64,000 nt of DNA, taken from assembly GCA_964304625.1 (NCBI GenBank), contig OZ199839.1, positions 4,216,001-4,280,000 on the forward strand, written 5' to 3'. Origin of the DNA: Kudoa neothunni (Eukaryota > Cnidaria). A program made the translations under genes and the position numbers. A model generated the notes under the pieces. It had not been told where the DNA came from and ran no database searches. It was given only the letters and a program-made list of their open reading frames with translations. Shown piece after piece: positions 37,342 to 49,936 of this stretch; the stretch's first letter is position 1; every line of letters starts with the position of its first letter.

Positions 37342-40335
37342 TATTTAAAGTACTTTCTACAAATGTAAGGCGAATAGTCCGCTGTGACCAGTTTGGGGTT
37401 AAACGTGGTGCGTGCGCGTATTTGAATAATTCCCTATTACATCATTGTTAGTTTACTTCACATTTTGTTTATGATATAATATTTATGTAATATTGTTATT
37501 TTAAATATTATATGCGAACTGATCGATATGTTTGAGGAATCATCAATTATAATTTTTATTCCAACAACAATGGTGTCTTAATATATACGCGCATGCGACT
37601 ATTATTAGGGAAATTTTCTAGAGTTCTAAATACATAATGCTAATAAAGGAGAAAACAAGTATTTAAAAATTGGACGTGAATTTTTTATTTCTATTGAAGA
37701 AAAATAATAATATTACTTATGGCGGAAATGATTGTTACCTTACGTAGGTGGTTCAATATTTACGAAACTGCGCACGCTACTTTGAAGAAATAATTTTTAA
37801 TTTCTTTGAAATTATAAAATTTCAAGTTATATATAACATGATCTAAAATTTAAATACTATATAAAATTGGCGGGAATGGCATAATTGGTTATTTTAATTA
37901 ATAAACATGTTTCTATCTCTCGAATATATATTTTTATGAAAAATTGAGAATGAATCTATTATCGTGGTAGCGCATTTTGCGAACTTATTAATTTTTTCGC
38001 ATATTCTAATGCTCTTTGCGAGTGACAATTTATGTATTTGGTCATTTTCTAGCTGACCATGTATGCAGATTAATCGTCAGTTTTATGTCTCTCAAATTTT
38101 AAAAGCACTGGCTATTCTAGCTATTGACACGGAAATTTTTAATACAAAATGGCTAATACGCTTGCACGATGTCCATTTTTAATCCGATAATTCCTATTTA
38201 TAGTTGATCTATCAAGTCCATTTTTTAGAATCTGCTATATTTATTTTTTACCCCTATGAGTGGTAGCGATGGGCCAACAATAGTTAAATACAGCCAAAAT
38301 TTCATTCACCCAGATATTATGATCCGGGTCAATAGCCACTTCCAATTTTAAAGTTTTTTAGAAAATGAACATTTTTTATAAATTTTTTGGTATCGTTACT
38401 TTTGTGAGGGAGGAAATAAATAAAATCCAGAACTTAATATGTTATATGGCTTATCTATCCTTTCATTTATTTCACGAGGTTACGTTATAAATAAAGATCT
38501 ATAGTTCTTGTTTACAAATATACTTTGAGTGTAATTCGAATTTTTTAATCAGTTTCCCTGCTCACAATACGTTCATGTTGCCATAATCACTCGCATTTCT
38601 ATAAAAAAACGCAGTTTTAGTCGTATTTTTTTATAATTATTATATATGGCGTATATTCGTTTTTCCAATTTGTGGAATCTATTGGGGTTATTTTTAAGAA
38701 AAATGGGTTTATTGTAGATTTATTATTATTTTCTTATAAAATATCACATTTAATTGAAAGAGAACATTATTTTTTGTTTTATTAAGAAATGAACAGTTAA
38801 CCTATCTTGGGTCTAAAAGTGTCTTCAGTGATCACTTTTGTTTATATTCATACAATAAGAATGGTTTTGTTACATTTCTATAAAAGAAAAATTTATTATG
38901 TAGGCAAGTTAATATTTTTATAATTCCCCACACAATGACAATTTAAAATCTTGATACGATTTATTGGACCAAATCTTTTATGATGCATAACACACATACT
39001 TTTTACTTTGCAAAATATTTTCTAATTTAAAAAAACATGCTTAACGAGTTACTGTTAACATCGCAAATTAATTAAATCAATGAAGTAAATAGTTGTTCGA
39101 ATGCTGTGGAGAAACCATCCAAATTTTACTGATCCAGTTAGATCTAATTCCAGGATAAAAATATTTTCTTATTTTTTCAAAAAATGTCTAAATATAAGAT
39201 TTAAATATTTATAACTTCACTACAGAAGTCTTATCAACTCTTTGAAGAAGTTGGAGTGTTGCAAAACACCATTCAAAATTAATCCTATCGTAAATTACCA
39301 CACGTATTTTTAAAATAAATTTTAGTTTCTTTTGCTCGGAATTTTTTCCTCGCACATATCTTATACATACAATCAGTCTAAAATATAGAAAAAACGCGAA
39401 AGATTTAAATTGTACCATTTGAAGATGTTATGGGTGGAAAATACCTCACACCACTTTTCTTTAAATTTTGGAAAATATAAATAATTAGTAAATTGGAATT
39501 ACAATTTAGCTTGCTTTTACATCAAATACTTTAGTCATATTATAGGTAATAAATACCGAGTGGTTACTAAAATATCTAAATTAAGTTTCATTTGATCTAT
39601 GTTCAAATTCTGCAAATAACTCGTTAAAATTTTTCTTATCAGGCATATTGGATACGGTAAAATAATTTAAGTGATCAATATTATATGATCTACATGTTTC
39701 TATAAAACAGAAATAGTTATGAATTAATATTATCAAACATTCGGAACGGGTTTGTTCATTATTTGTTGCTGTTATGAGCACAAAATAAACTAAGTTTTAC
39801 TAGTTTTCCGCTAATAAACAGATTAAATAATTCGAAAATAAATACAAACTGGAAAGCCATTATTAACCTATAAAATATACTTTCACTTTGAATCATAAGT
39901 GCAGTTTATGGCGTTTGGTTTTTCATTAATGGTTGTTGTGTTCTTGTTAATAAATTAATTATTTGTTGGAATGAAAATTATTCGCTTCTCTGCTTACTCC
40001 TTCATAATAAATTTACTTTAAAATATTTCCATGCAAAAATTCATATAAATTATTGTATGGTGTGAATACAAGTGTAAATTATTCGGAGGTGTCAAAATAT
40101 TATTGGAGGATGTGATAAGACGATCGGACTAGTTTGTATGAAGTTCGAAGAAAATATATTATCGATAAATTATGTCACCTAATTATCAGGTTTATTCCTA
40201 ATTTTCTCTCGTTCTAAATAAAATTCTAAATTGTTATTCGTGATGCCGAGTAATTTAAAATGTTATTCTGAAAAGTTATCGCTTCTTTGTTTTTATATTC
40301 TCAATTTAGTTAAAAATCATTGATCACGTCATCTA
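37342..40335. other. Intergenic AT-rich DNA, no gene seen
   Basis: Two short minus-strand frames (39209-39418, 39581-39781) have no recognised domain and no splice-linked partner. The UTP6 promoter should lie just right of 37341. Nothing else could be supported. Confidence 0.5.
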
Positions 40336-40339
40336 TAGT

Positions 40340-42600
40340 CTCAAAAAACAAGCCCTCATATTATTGGCCTAAGTTTTGTTTCTGCCAGCAAAGATTACTT
40401 ATTGTTCATATAGTTAACATACGAGTGTTTAGATATATTTATATCGACACGTTTTAGAAAACAACATTTTTCAACTTAGAATTATTGGATTGTATATAAA
40501 TTAGTGTGAGCGATTAATCAATGTGAAGAAAAAATTTTGCAGCGTGATTTTATGATGAGACGTTAATAATTTTTTGGAAGCATCATCATTGAAGGGTAAA
40601 GTTTCTGTTGTTGTAATATAACGGCAACAAATTTTAGTCACATGAAATGTAATAACGTTGGCAATGGGTCGAGTCTATTAGCTAGGCAATTCCCAAAGAA
40701 AAGCGATTATCACACAAGGCAATCTTTCACACCTTAATGTGGCAGTGGTAGCTTGAATAGTATATTTCAAAATAGAAAACCCCAAAATGAGGTGGCATTA
40801 ACACATATCTTGTGAAAACGTAATTCTTCTTTACATTTCTGATCTGAATCGTAACCAGACGCTAGACTTTTCGATAAAATGGATTCTACTTCAAACGATC
40901 AACTGGATTACGAGGCAAATCTTGTCCAAAAAATGAAGCTACTGATTCGAGTAAGGTTTCTTTTATTTGTAACACACCTATTGGTTATAATGACGCGAAT
41001 GAGTCACTAAAATTTTCTGACTGTATGTGCGTTAGTATGTTTAGTAGTTATTGAACTTTTATGACATTATCGAGGTGATATTAAGCTAAAATTTGTCGTT
41101 CTGTCTTATTGATTTAAATTTAAATACCCTCACATAGAAAAAAAGAGCAAGTCCAAGAGTTGTTGCTGCCAACCTGGGTTTACCACTGGCTTGTGTCAAA
41201 AAAGATATATTACCATATAAAATACGAGCTAACTGTCCACATGCGTAGCGAACAAATACATAATTTGAGGTCAACTGACGTTTACACAAGAACAATATCT
41301 ACGATATCTTCTGATCCGCTACGCCAAACTTCCTCCTACTAACGTATCAAATTTACTCTTCAAGCGCATCCACAGAAATGTTTCAAGTGAATTCATTTCC
41401 AAGCTCGGAGATATTAAGGCTCATTATATCGCTCCTGCTTTCAATAAAAAAGTCGGAAAATATGCTATAAGCCATCTTGTTTCAGTGTTAGAGTAAGATA
41501 CCACCATTTTGCAGTTCCACAACGAAAGTTTAAAACTATTTTCTATTTCAATATAGCTATGCAATGGACGTGGAAACATCAGAGTTGACCCAAGATGTGC
41601 TTTTTCTCAAAAGAAAAATCTTCGAAGTTGCTATCGGCAATGATAGCATACAGTTGGTAACGTTGATCTCACCCAGAATCAAAATAACCCCTCACAACGA
41701 GGAACAAACATGAACTTTGATGTCTCAGTTGCGATGGGTAAGAATAATAATACATTCATTTCGTTCAACTGGGGGAAAGAGCGACGTCTCTAACTACACA
41801 AAAAATTCTTCATGATATAATGAATAAATTTATTGAACAATATAAGTACAGTGTCACTATTGTTTCCGAATACAGCGTTGAGTTACAACTTGCAATCTAT
41901 TATGTTTCTCAAAATTACGCAAACTTCTCTTTCAACTACATCTGCATTCCAATAACGTATGATTACAAGGAGCATCCAATTGATGATGTATTTCGAACAT
42001 ATTGAACAACACCTCGAACGAAAGGATCAGATGAGTTTTTCCGAAGTTTGTGATGAACTCAAGTTTGCAGTTCACAATTACAGTTGTGATGAATTTGAGG
42101 ATAACTTTGAAAACCATTTTCAAGATGTGTACGACCACCTTTTTAACGCTGAGGCATAATCATTATCAGCCACAACGTATTCCCATTTCCTCACTATACC
42201 TACTTTACTTACCTTACTTATCTCGCTTACATTACTTACATTATCGTCCTTCGGTTACAAATATTTTCGTTACTGTTCTACATCGATGTTTTTTGTGCCT
42301 TTTTTTGGAAAATTAAGCCATATATTCTTTGAGTTACGAACTGCTTTACTATCCTGAATTAATTTGTTGAAAACTCGTGGTTGATGTCGCTCTGACGATA
42401 ATGATAGATATTGCAAGTATAAATGCATGCTAGAAAATTCATTTATCGAAATGGTAATCATTCTTGGCTTTTATAACAATATTTTACAGGTTGACAATGC
42501 TCTATAGTTTCAATTTGAAAATACTAAGGAAAACCGATGGCAACGAAAGCGTTAAGTCAGCGTTGTCAACCCGAGTCTGGCATCTGTGCAAATTTTTGAC
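40340..42600 (+). mobile_element. Tc1/mariner-like element, copy 2 (decayed)
   Basis: Aligns by eye in opposite orientation with 20060-22290. Shared anchors include AGATATATTTA (about 40431 here), GCATCATCATT (40579), CTAGGCAATTCCC (40682), CTCGTGGTTGAT (42374) and AACCGATGG (42533). Similarity fades left of about 40340 and right of about 42560. No terminal repeats or target duplication could be fixed. Confidence 0.65.
40878..42159 (+). pseudogene. Decayed three-exon transposase, sister of the copy at 20465-21739
   Basis: Exon 1 (40878-40949) reads MDSTSNDQLDYEANLVQKMKLLIR and is intact, with the donor CGA|GTAAGG. Exon 2 starts after ACATAG at 41140 (KKRASPRVVAANLGLPLACVKKIYYH) but breaks frame near 41180 and 41280. 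Exon 3 (about 41560-42159, MDVETSELTQDVLFL..) has frame breaks and at least one stop around 41640-41800 before IVSEYSVELQLAIYY and a C-terminal part in two frames. The second catalytic Asp is Glu here (VSEYS). Intron positions equal those of copy 1. Clearly not functional. Confidence 0.7.
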
Positions 42601-43362
42601 AAAAAAAATAGGACAAATCAAAATTTTTGTAAAATCTAAAATAATAATTAATTATACATATATATATATATATATATTGTGTAAATTTATAATTGACTCA
42701 GAAACTTCAGTTATGACATCGTTTGTTTGATATGTTGAAAAATTCCAGCGTTCTCATTCAAATATGACAATCTAGCGTAGAATAAAACATTTTATTTCTT
42801 CTTTGTCGCTTGGATAGTTCTGGTGGAAAGAAATATTTTTCCTTCAAAGCGTTACTCAAATATAGTTTAAGTAGAGATGTATAATATTTTCTAATAGAAT
42901 AAAGACTATTTCGCTGATATAAAAAACGCTCAAAACGATTGAATTTAATCTTGTGATGCCATAATATCTTGGGCAGCTATTGTATTCAATTTCGTTTAAT
43001 ATACGTAATTTTAATTCCGAATTTTCAGTTTTAAATGAGTTTTCTGGTAGCACATATATAGACTTGTGGTTTCACATAAGAATATAATATACTACTCATC
43101 ATTAGAAAAATAATTTTTTCGATTAATTCATATAACTACAAAAATTCATATTTCGTTTTGATCAACAATTGTTAGCTCTTTTGGTTATAGTTTTAATTAG
43201 AAGAGCGGGAATTAACTGGATAAATATTTGCCACTAATCAATTTCACCAATATGCTTGGTAAATCTAAATATTAAATAAGATATTCCCCTAATTAATTCA
43301 TTAAACAAATTTATTCACTCGGTGAGTTATAAAATAGGATATATAAATCAAATAAAACTTGA
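42601..43362. other. Intergenic DNA, no gene seen
   Basis: Apart from the TA microsatellite, nothing recognisable on either strand. Confidence 0.5.
42655..42680. repeat. (TA)n microsatellite
   Basis: About eleven TA units in intergenic DNA between the decayed mariner-like copy and the Tigger element. Confidence 0.9.
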
Positions 43363-43364
43363 TA

Positions 43365-45377
43365 CAGTCGTGCCTCGGTATTGGGTAGTAGCCCTAATAT
43401 CTCTTGTGTGTGTTTCTATTTTAGTTAAATTGGAAAATATATTAGGTATATTAATGCTAATATTATAAAATTATTGTAAAAAAAATTTTTTTAGATAAAC
43501 GAAAGCGTATATTATTCGATATTGAGAAGTGATTTTGCATTGCGTAGTAATTTCAAAGTCCGGATTGCGCATTTAATTCGATAGTGCGCAGTAAAATTGA
43601 CAATGTCCAGAGTGCAGCGAGATATTGATGAAAAGAATAAAATTATTAGTTATTATAATTCAATTAAATCAAATAAAAGTGCAAAAAATGATCGTAGTGA
43701 AATTCGGACTAAGTATTCAAATGTTTTTACTTTAAATATATATATATATATATATAACGATAATTTTTGTTAAGAATATTCAATTCTCACTAGAATTCTC
43801 TCAACGGAACAAAAAATTACTGATTCCAATATTTGTAACAAGAGAAAGCGATTTTCCAGCGGTAAACATAAAGATGTCAATAACGAAGTTTATAATTGGA
43901 TCACGAATTCCCCGAAATAATAAAAAATAAATTTCTGGCGAAACTATAATAGCAAACGCATTGTCAATCGTCAAAGAAAAGAATATCGACAATTTTAATG
44001 CCAGTAGAGGATAACTGGCTTACTTTAAAAATAGATGTGGACTTCGTTCCGTAAGACTCCACGGGGAAGCATCTAGTGTTGATTCTTCTTCAATATATGC
44101 TTGGAAATTTGGTAATAAAGGTATTCTGCAAAGTTACAAACCAAAAAATATTATCAATATTGATGAGACTGCGCTTTTTTTACCAAACAAATTACTAAGC
44201 GAACTTACGTATTAGAAAGCAGAACAAAATGCCCGAGGATCTAAAGTGTCCAAGGAGCGTGTGTTACGGTTTTAGCATCCACGGCTTTGGAGGGTTCAAA
44301 ATTATCATTATTTGTTATTGGTAAATATCAAAAGTCTCGTTGTTTTAAAAATATATCCCACCAACCAATTGAATATTTTACACAGAAAAACTCATGAATG
44401 AACGCATCTATCTTTTTTCTAATTATGAAAAAATTTAACGATACGTTTGAAAAAGAGAATAGAAAAGTTTTAATCTTATTGGACCAATGCCCCCTCCCAC
44501 CCTAAAGACATGGACGGGCTAGAAAATATTAAATTTTTATTTTTGCCGAAGAATACTACATAAATATTACAGCCTTGCGATTTAGGAATAATTAACTCAT
44601 TAAAAAGTAACTATACAAAAATTTCTCCATTCGAATAATGTATTGGATGATAATGAATAAATATTAAAAAACTATACTTTATTCGATTGTTTAAAAACAT
44701 TAAAAAATGCTTAGAATAATGTTTCGAAGGAAACAATTGCTAATTGTTTTAAAAAAGTCAGGTGTTTTTGATTAAAATTATAAATATAAGTTTAATAGCA
44801 TCAACAACTATTCAAGAAATTCAAGAATATGATAACATTAATGAAGGTATATTATCAAAAATTATTTTTTCTAAAATTAACTAGACTCACTTGATGATGT
44901 ATCATCTGAAATTAACGAAAAAGTTCACGATGAAGCAAATTCCTCCTCCGTCATTAATTGCGGGCATAAATAATAAATCTGATAATGAAAAGGACGAAAC
45001 AGACAAAGCTATAAAAAAGGTCCCTACAAAGAAAATTAGAGAAGCAATACAAACTTTAAGGGAAACTTTTATCGCGGAAGAACCAGAAGGTTTATTCGAC
45101 CTCTACCCTGTAATGGGCCGATTAATCTCAATACTAAAAAAAGAGAACTCCTAACTACCATAATGGACTTTTTTCACAAAAAATAAAAAGAAACCTTCAC
45201 TTAAAAATTAACTTATATTTTTATTTCTGGGATTCTATGCTTAAAAAAATTGGTTAAATTATAAAAATTACAATTTCCCTTCAATGCGCACACGCGAGCA
45301 TCGAAATTGCATACTAATTTTGTATTGCGTAGTAAAATTGAATCCCCGATCCAATTCACAATATCGAGGTTTGACTG
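43365..45377 (+). mobile_element. Tigger/pogo element, 2013 bp, broken
   Basis: Ends are CAGTCGTGCCTCGGTATTG (43365) and, in reverse, CAGTCAAACCTCGATATTG (45377), matching at 15 of 19 positions; TA duplications lie at 43363-43364 and 45378-45379. Length is usual for an autonomous Tigger. It carries a decayed transposase pseudogene. A (TA)n run at about 43736-43757 sits inside the former coding region and helps break it. Confidence 0.85.
43602..45160 (+). pseudogene. Tigger transposase pseudogene (CENP-B/DDE_1 type)
   Basis: Starts MSRVQRDIDEKNKIISYYN.. at 43602. Recognisable blocks: NIDETALF (about 44157, first catalytic Asp), ACVTVLASTALEGSKLSLFVIGK (44255-44325), VLILLDQCP (44467) overlapped in another frame by NAPSHPKD (44486), then ENIKFLFLPKNTT and ILQPCDLGIINSLKSNY (44525-44610, third Asp) and NNVSKETIANCFKKSG (44710-44760). 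Frame changes several times and there are many stops. An open tail (44891-45154, MMYHLKLTKKFTMKQ..) is its C-terminal region. Confidence 0.8.
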
Positions 45378-45613
45378 TAGTCCTTTTTAAAAGTATAAAG
45401 CTTAATAACAATTAATAATTCTGATGGTTTTTAAGTTTTCCCGATATATTTAATTAAATCCCAATTATCAACGAACTGTTTAATTATTTAACCTTCGCAG
45501 TAAAAATATCGTTCTGCTGTCCAACGTGAAGATAATATTTACACATCATGATTCATTGATTGTTTGTTCTACGAAACTTTTAAGAGGTTCTTGGATACTC
45601 TAATTTCCTCTTA

Positions 45614-45805
45614 TTGCATTTTTTAGACCATTTTGGATTTTTTTTCCAAATACCACCTATGAAATTTGGAAGAAATAAAATGCCTTTTCAGCAACCTTGT
45701 CAAACGAATACCACTACAAGTAAACCAAATAACATTAAATATTCTTATCAAATATTCGGGTCAAACACTTTCATGATTACCTGTCCAAATTGCAGTTCCA
45801 ACTGA
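45614..45805 (+). CDS. Short open frame with LITAF-like zinc-ribbon half (doubtful)
   Basis: A 63-codon frame with a Pro/Gln/Asn-rich start and the end IFGSNTFMITCPNCSSN, then a stop. In LITAF-domain proteins a short linker leads to PVQMTCPSCQ before a hydrophobic stretch and a second CPNC knuckle. Only the first half is visible and no following exon with the hydrophobic stretch was found in the next 800 bp. It may be a partial gene copy or chance. Low confidence. Confidence 0.22.
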   Translation: MHFLDHFGFFFQIPPMKFGRNKMPFQQPCQTNTTTSKPNNIKYSYQIFGSNTFMITCPNCSSN

Positions 45806-46612
45806 TCCGTGTCCAATTAAATTATTATAGTTCAACTTAGAATAAGCAATTATTGGTCCCTGATGTGGTCAAACGTTATTTTTTTAATTCTTTTAATTTA
45901 AAGTAACTTTGTTACATCCCTTCGTTCGAATGTTTGAGCCAAATAATTATACCTAGATTAATTTATCTCAAAATAGGATCATTCGCCCATTAAAATTAAC
46001 AACGATTAATTTAATAGATTATTTTTAGTTTAATTTCAACTTATTTAAATATAAAATAAACTTAATATTTGCTGAAAATTGGTTAACAAATACTAGTTAC
46101 GATAACTTAGCATAATATACCACCGACATCAAATTCTTTCACAAAATTATCGCATAAACGCTTCGAAATAATTGGAAAATGACCTGCGATCATAATTAAA
46201 CCTTGTAGCATTGATATTAATGATGAAAAAAATCCAAAATATTAGTCTCATTTAGGATATAACATTTTTAAAACGAGAATATTTTCATACATTTTCGGTA
46301 TATTCTTTTCAGCCTGAATTTCCATGTATTTAGAGTTTGAGGAATGATTTATTATAAGTTACAACTGTAATTTGCCAATGGTGAACTTCTACTAGGGATA
46401 TTTTATTCTGAAATAATTCACTGCGATAATTATAAAAACATCTGTCTAAATATTTCTTGAAAAGAAATAAAAAATGATACTCTTCCCATTTTGTTGGAAT
46501 CTTTGATGATTTCTAACTTTCGAAACACTATTTTACGGGTTTATAACCTTTCAAAATACAAAAAATGAACAAAATCAGGATAAAATGGACCCCGCTGGAA
46601 ACACTAATTATC
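45806..46612. other. Intergenic DNA, no gene seen
   Basis: No coding-like frame and no repeat signature recognised between the LITAF-like frame and the hAT element. Confidence 0.5.
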
Positions 46613-46942
46613 GTATAGCACAATGTTTCCCAACTCGGATCCAAGCTCCACCGGGTGGGGCAGTAATTTTTGAACGTTTAATGAACCGCGGGGAATCCTG
46701 AATATTGATGTGACATGGATAATGGTGAGATAATTGGATAATATGACGTACTTTGAAGTCAAAATCGCTTATTTTTTTAATGACGGTTAATATCATAAAA
46801 AAGTACAAAGCAATGACTAATTATATAAGAATTTATAATAATATTTAACATGCTCTTCACCTGAATACAGACAGAATGGTTTGAATCTTAATATTGTCTC
46901 ATTTAGAATCATATATCCCCTTTTTTTTGATTAACTCTAATA

Positions 46943-48939
46943 CAGTAGGTAACCAATTTAGCGCTCTTTTTAGACCCCTATTTAATTCAAATATTGATTC
47001 TTTGTTGAATATATAATATGTTTCAAACAAGATTTTCACAAAAACTATTTTAACAAATGACTAAATAATGTAACTAAAAGTCACGTGATCGACCATTCAC
47101 GCACTTTTTTGGGAACACTCTTGGTTTGTTTATTAATTAAATCAATATATAAGGCCAAAAAACTCGTAAAATTAGAATTATCGCTGAAAAGTACAATGCT
47201 ATTGAATATTACGAAATTCTCCCATCTAATGATGCGAAAGCTGCCGACGTATCACATTTTAAAATATCTACCACCTCGACTCTGAATGGCATCCTAAAAA
47301 TGAAAGACCAACTAATTAGAACCTATGGGGGTGGTTTAGAATATAAAAATAGAAAATATTTACATGCAGAACAACTTCGTTCCATCGATGAATATGTGTA
47401 TGAGTGGATTGAGTGGGCACGAAGCAAGAAGATGGAAGTAAGCGCCGCCACTATAATTAGCAAGAGAAATGAATTGGCCGAAACAAAAGGTTTACCGTCA
47501 AGAGCAACCCATGGATTGTTTTGTTGTTTTAAAAAAAGGTTCAGCACTAAAAAAATCAAGTTTCATGGCGAATCTGCTGACGTTAGTTCTGAGACCACCT
47601 AAGAATGGATAAATCGCGTTAAAACCCTTTGCGAAGGATACTCTGAAGATTGTATTTACAACGTAGATGAGACCGCCTTATTCTACCAACAGCAGTGAGG
47701 GGAATATTCCATATTTTTTTATAATAATTTTTTTAAGGTACGAGCTATGTGCGTTCGTCAGGATGCAATATAAAAGAATCAACAAAAATCAAAAATACGT
47801 CTCACCATATTACTAGGAGCATCAGTGAATGGGGAAAAATTGGAGCCATTAATAATTGGACCAAGCAAAAAACCTCGCGGTTTTAAAAATATCACAAACT
47901 TGCCCTTATCATATGAATCCAGCAAAAAGGTCTGGATAACTGGGAACATTTTTTTTGAGGTTATTGAATAAATTAAAATGTTTGTAGGTAATACCAGTTC
48001 ACACACGAATAGTGAATTCAGCAACGTTCAACATATATTCCTCCCAAAAACTACCACTAGTGTCCTCCAGCCACTGGACAAGGAACGATACATTCGTTCA
48101 AATGTTTTTACAAACAAACAATGATTCATAGATATATTAATTTCGCCGAATTAGGATTGGGGACTAACTCCTCCCAATATTTTGGGGCGATGGGTTTAAT
48201 TAAGAATTCCTCGAATAGTGTCACCAAATCTACGATCGTGAATTGCTTTAGGAAAGCAGGATTCTTCTCTCTAGAATGTAAGTCATCTATCAACGATATA
48301 ATGGAATTAGCTCAGGAAAATTTTTTTGGGAATGTTGAAAATTTGGATGATAACTTATTAAATGAAATAAATGAGATGATAAATGAAGAGGAAATATACG
48401 AAATTCTTGATTTTAATGAGCATCCTTCGTCGGCTGAAACGAATGACATAATAGAAATTGGTAAAATTTAGAAAATTTTAAAATTAGTTAAATTTTTTTG
48501 AGGTTCAAATAATAATTATGGTGATGATTGATGATGTTAGGGAGCCATCCAATACATACGAAAAACCCATAAAAGATGAAAGATTTACTAAAAATATTCT
48601 CAGTTACAAAAAAGCTTTAGAATATGTGAGGGAGTTGAAATGTTTTTTTAGAGTGGACGATAATGCCAAAATATTATTTTAAATTCAGCAGGAAATTAAA
48701 TCATCAAAATGCTTCCAAAAAATATCAAACAAACTAAAATAACAAATTTCTTCCCATATAAATAAGTTTCTGGTTGTTATTTTTGCGATTGAGCTTGAAT
48801 TATTCTTTAAAAATTATATATATAACTAGATAGTTTTTTAGGGACGTAACCATTATTAAAGATGGCTTTTTTGTTCTGTATCTGCGCACGCGCCCTTTCA
48901 TTGGTCGCGAGGGGATTACGTGAAATTTGTTTCTTACTG
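46943..48939 (+). mobile_element. Tigger/pogo element, 1997 bp, nested in the hAT element
   Basis: Left end CAGTAGGTAACCAATTTAGC, right end in reverse CAGTAAGAAACAAATTTCAC, flanked by TA on both sides (46941-46942, 48940-48941). It differs in termini and protein from the Tigger at 43365-45377, so it is a separate family. Confidence 0.8.
47130..48470 (+). pseudogene. Tigger transposase pseudogene, second family
   Basis: Blocks in order: HTH region (about 47165-47290, best in the frame giving AIEYYEILPSNDAKAADVSHF), then MKDQLIRTYGGG.. to KKRFSTKKIKF (47300-47602), WINRVKTLCEGYSEDCIYNVDETALFY (47606-47690, first catalytic Asp), HIFLPKTTTSVLQPLDKE (48030-48085, third Asp) and IKNSSNSVTKSTIVNCFRKAGFF (48200-48270), the last a hallmark of Tigger proteins. 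The position of the second catalytic Asp (usually DNAPSH) reads GNTSSH, so it would be inactive even without the several frame breaks and the stop after 47690. Confidence 0.8.
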
Positions 48940-49316
48940 TATAATGTTGATTAATTTTGTATTTATATTATTTATTTTTCGTTCATTAATCCATATAAAC
49001 GAAATTCTTTCCTAATGAAAGTTGTAATACCACGAGTTTCACTTGATGCTGTTATAACGTAACGAAGAATTAACGAGGTTAATTTTTAAGGCCCATCGAT
49101 GCATTAAACCAGATCTTATCCAACACATTTTAATTTTAATGAGGAAAGAAATATGTATTAATTTCTTTCAGATTTTAATTTGATGGGATCTTTATTCAAA
49201 ATTATCAACAGTTTAATTAAAAAATCAATACTTTTGAAAGAGGTTGGGACACGCAACTTTTTTTCAAGAAAAAATGGGGCGCGATAGAAAAAGGATTGGG
49301 AAACACTGGTATAGCA

Positions 49317-49936
49317 TAACTCATCAAGAACCTTGACTGAGTTTTAACTCACCTAAAATATCAAAAAATAGTTGTACTCAAAATGTATTAAATTTATAAA
49401 ATAAAAGTTTAAATAAATTTTTGATAGAGCAATTATGTAACGAAACAGTTATTACTCATATTTAACATTGAATAGTTCTGTTAAAATTCACTTAAAGAAA
49501 CTAAAATATGAGTTATCGAGCGCCAAATCGTAATTACGATTATTTAACACAACCACGCCGCAATTAGATTGAATTTGACATCACCACTAACGACCCATTA
49601 AAAAATTGACATAGTTCTTTATTAATTGACACTATTAAATTAATAGAAGTTTATTGGTTATCTTAGTTATTAAGCCGTAATCTTGATACAGTTAAAAATT
49701 ATATCCCTCTCAAATGTAACAACATTGATTGACTCAGGCATTAGAAAAAAAGAAATATAATTTCGATCTATGAGTCGAAACTTTCCTTTATATATTATAA
49801 CTTAAGAAGATTATACAATTATTATCAGGTTAAAACTTGACTCAACTTAAATTAAAATTATACGTCAATTCACTTAACTAATTTAAAGAAAATCACAAAT
49901 TAGTGGTGACGCAATGACTGCGCAGATAAAAACGAG
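49317..49936. other. Upstream region of the TPR gene
   Basis: AT-rich, no coding frame. Probably holds the promoter and 5' UTR of the gene starting at 49937; no core promoter motif can be named with support. Confidence 0.45.

Larger units (their letters stand above)
46621..49308. mobile_element. hAT element with 8-bp target duplication, split by a Tigger
   Basis: Perfect 8-bp direct repeats GTATAGCA flank it (46613-46620 and 49309-49316). The left end CAATGTTTCCCAACTC and the right end in reverse CAGTGTTTCCCAATCC agree at 13 of 16 positions and are typical hAT termini. Excluding the 1997-bp Tigger at 46943-48939, about 690 bp remain, with no transposase frame, so this was a non-autonomous hAT. 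The nesting order is clear: hAT first, Tigger later. Confidence 0.85.

Noticed and set aside
38000-40300. Short minus-strand frames (39209-39418, 39581-39781) as genes
   Set aside because: No recognised motif, AT-biased composition and no splice-compatible neighbours.
47323-47559. 78-codon minus-strand frame
   Set aside because: Antisense to the Tigger transposase block 47300-47602.
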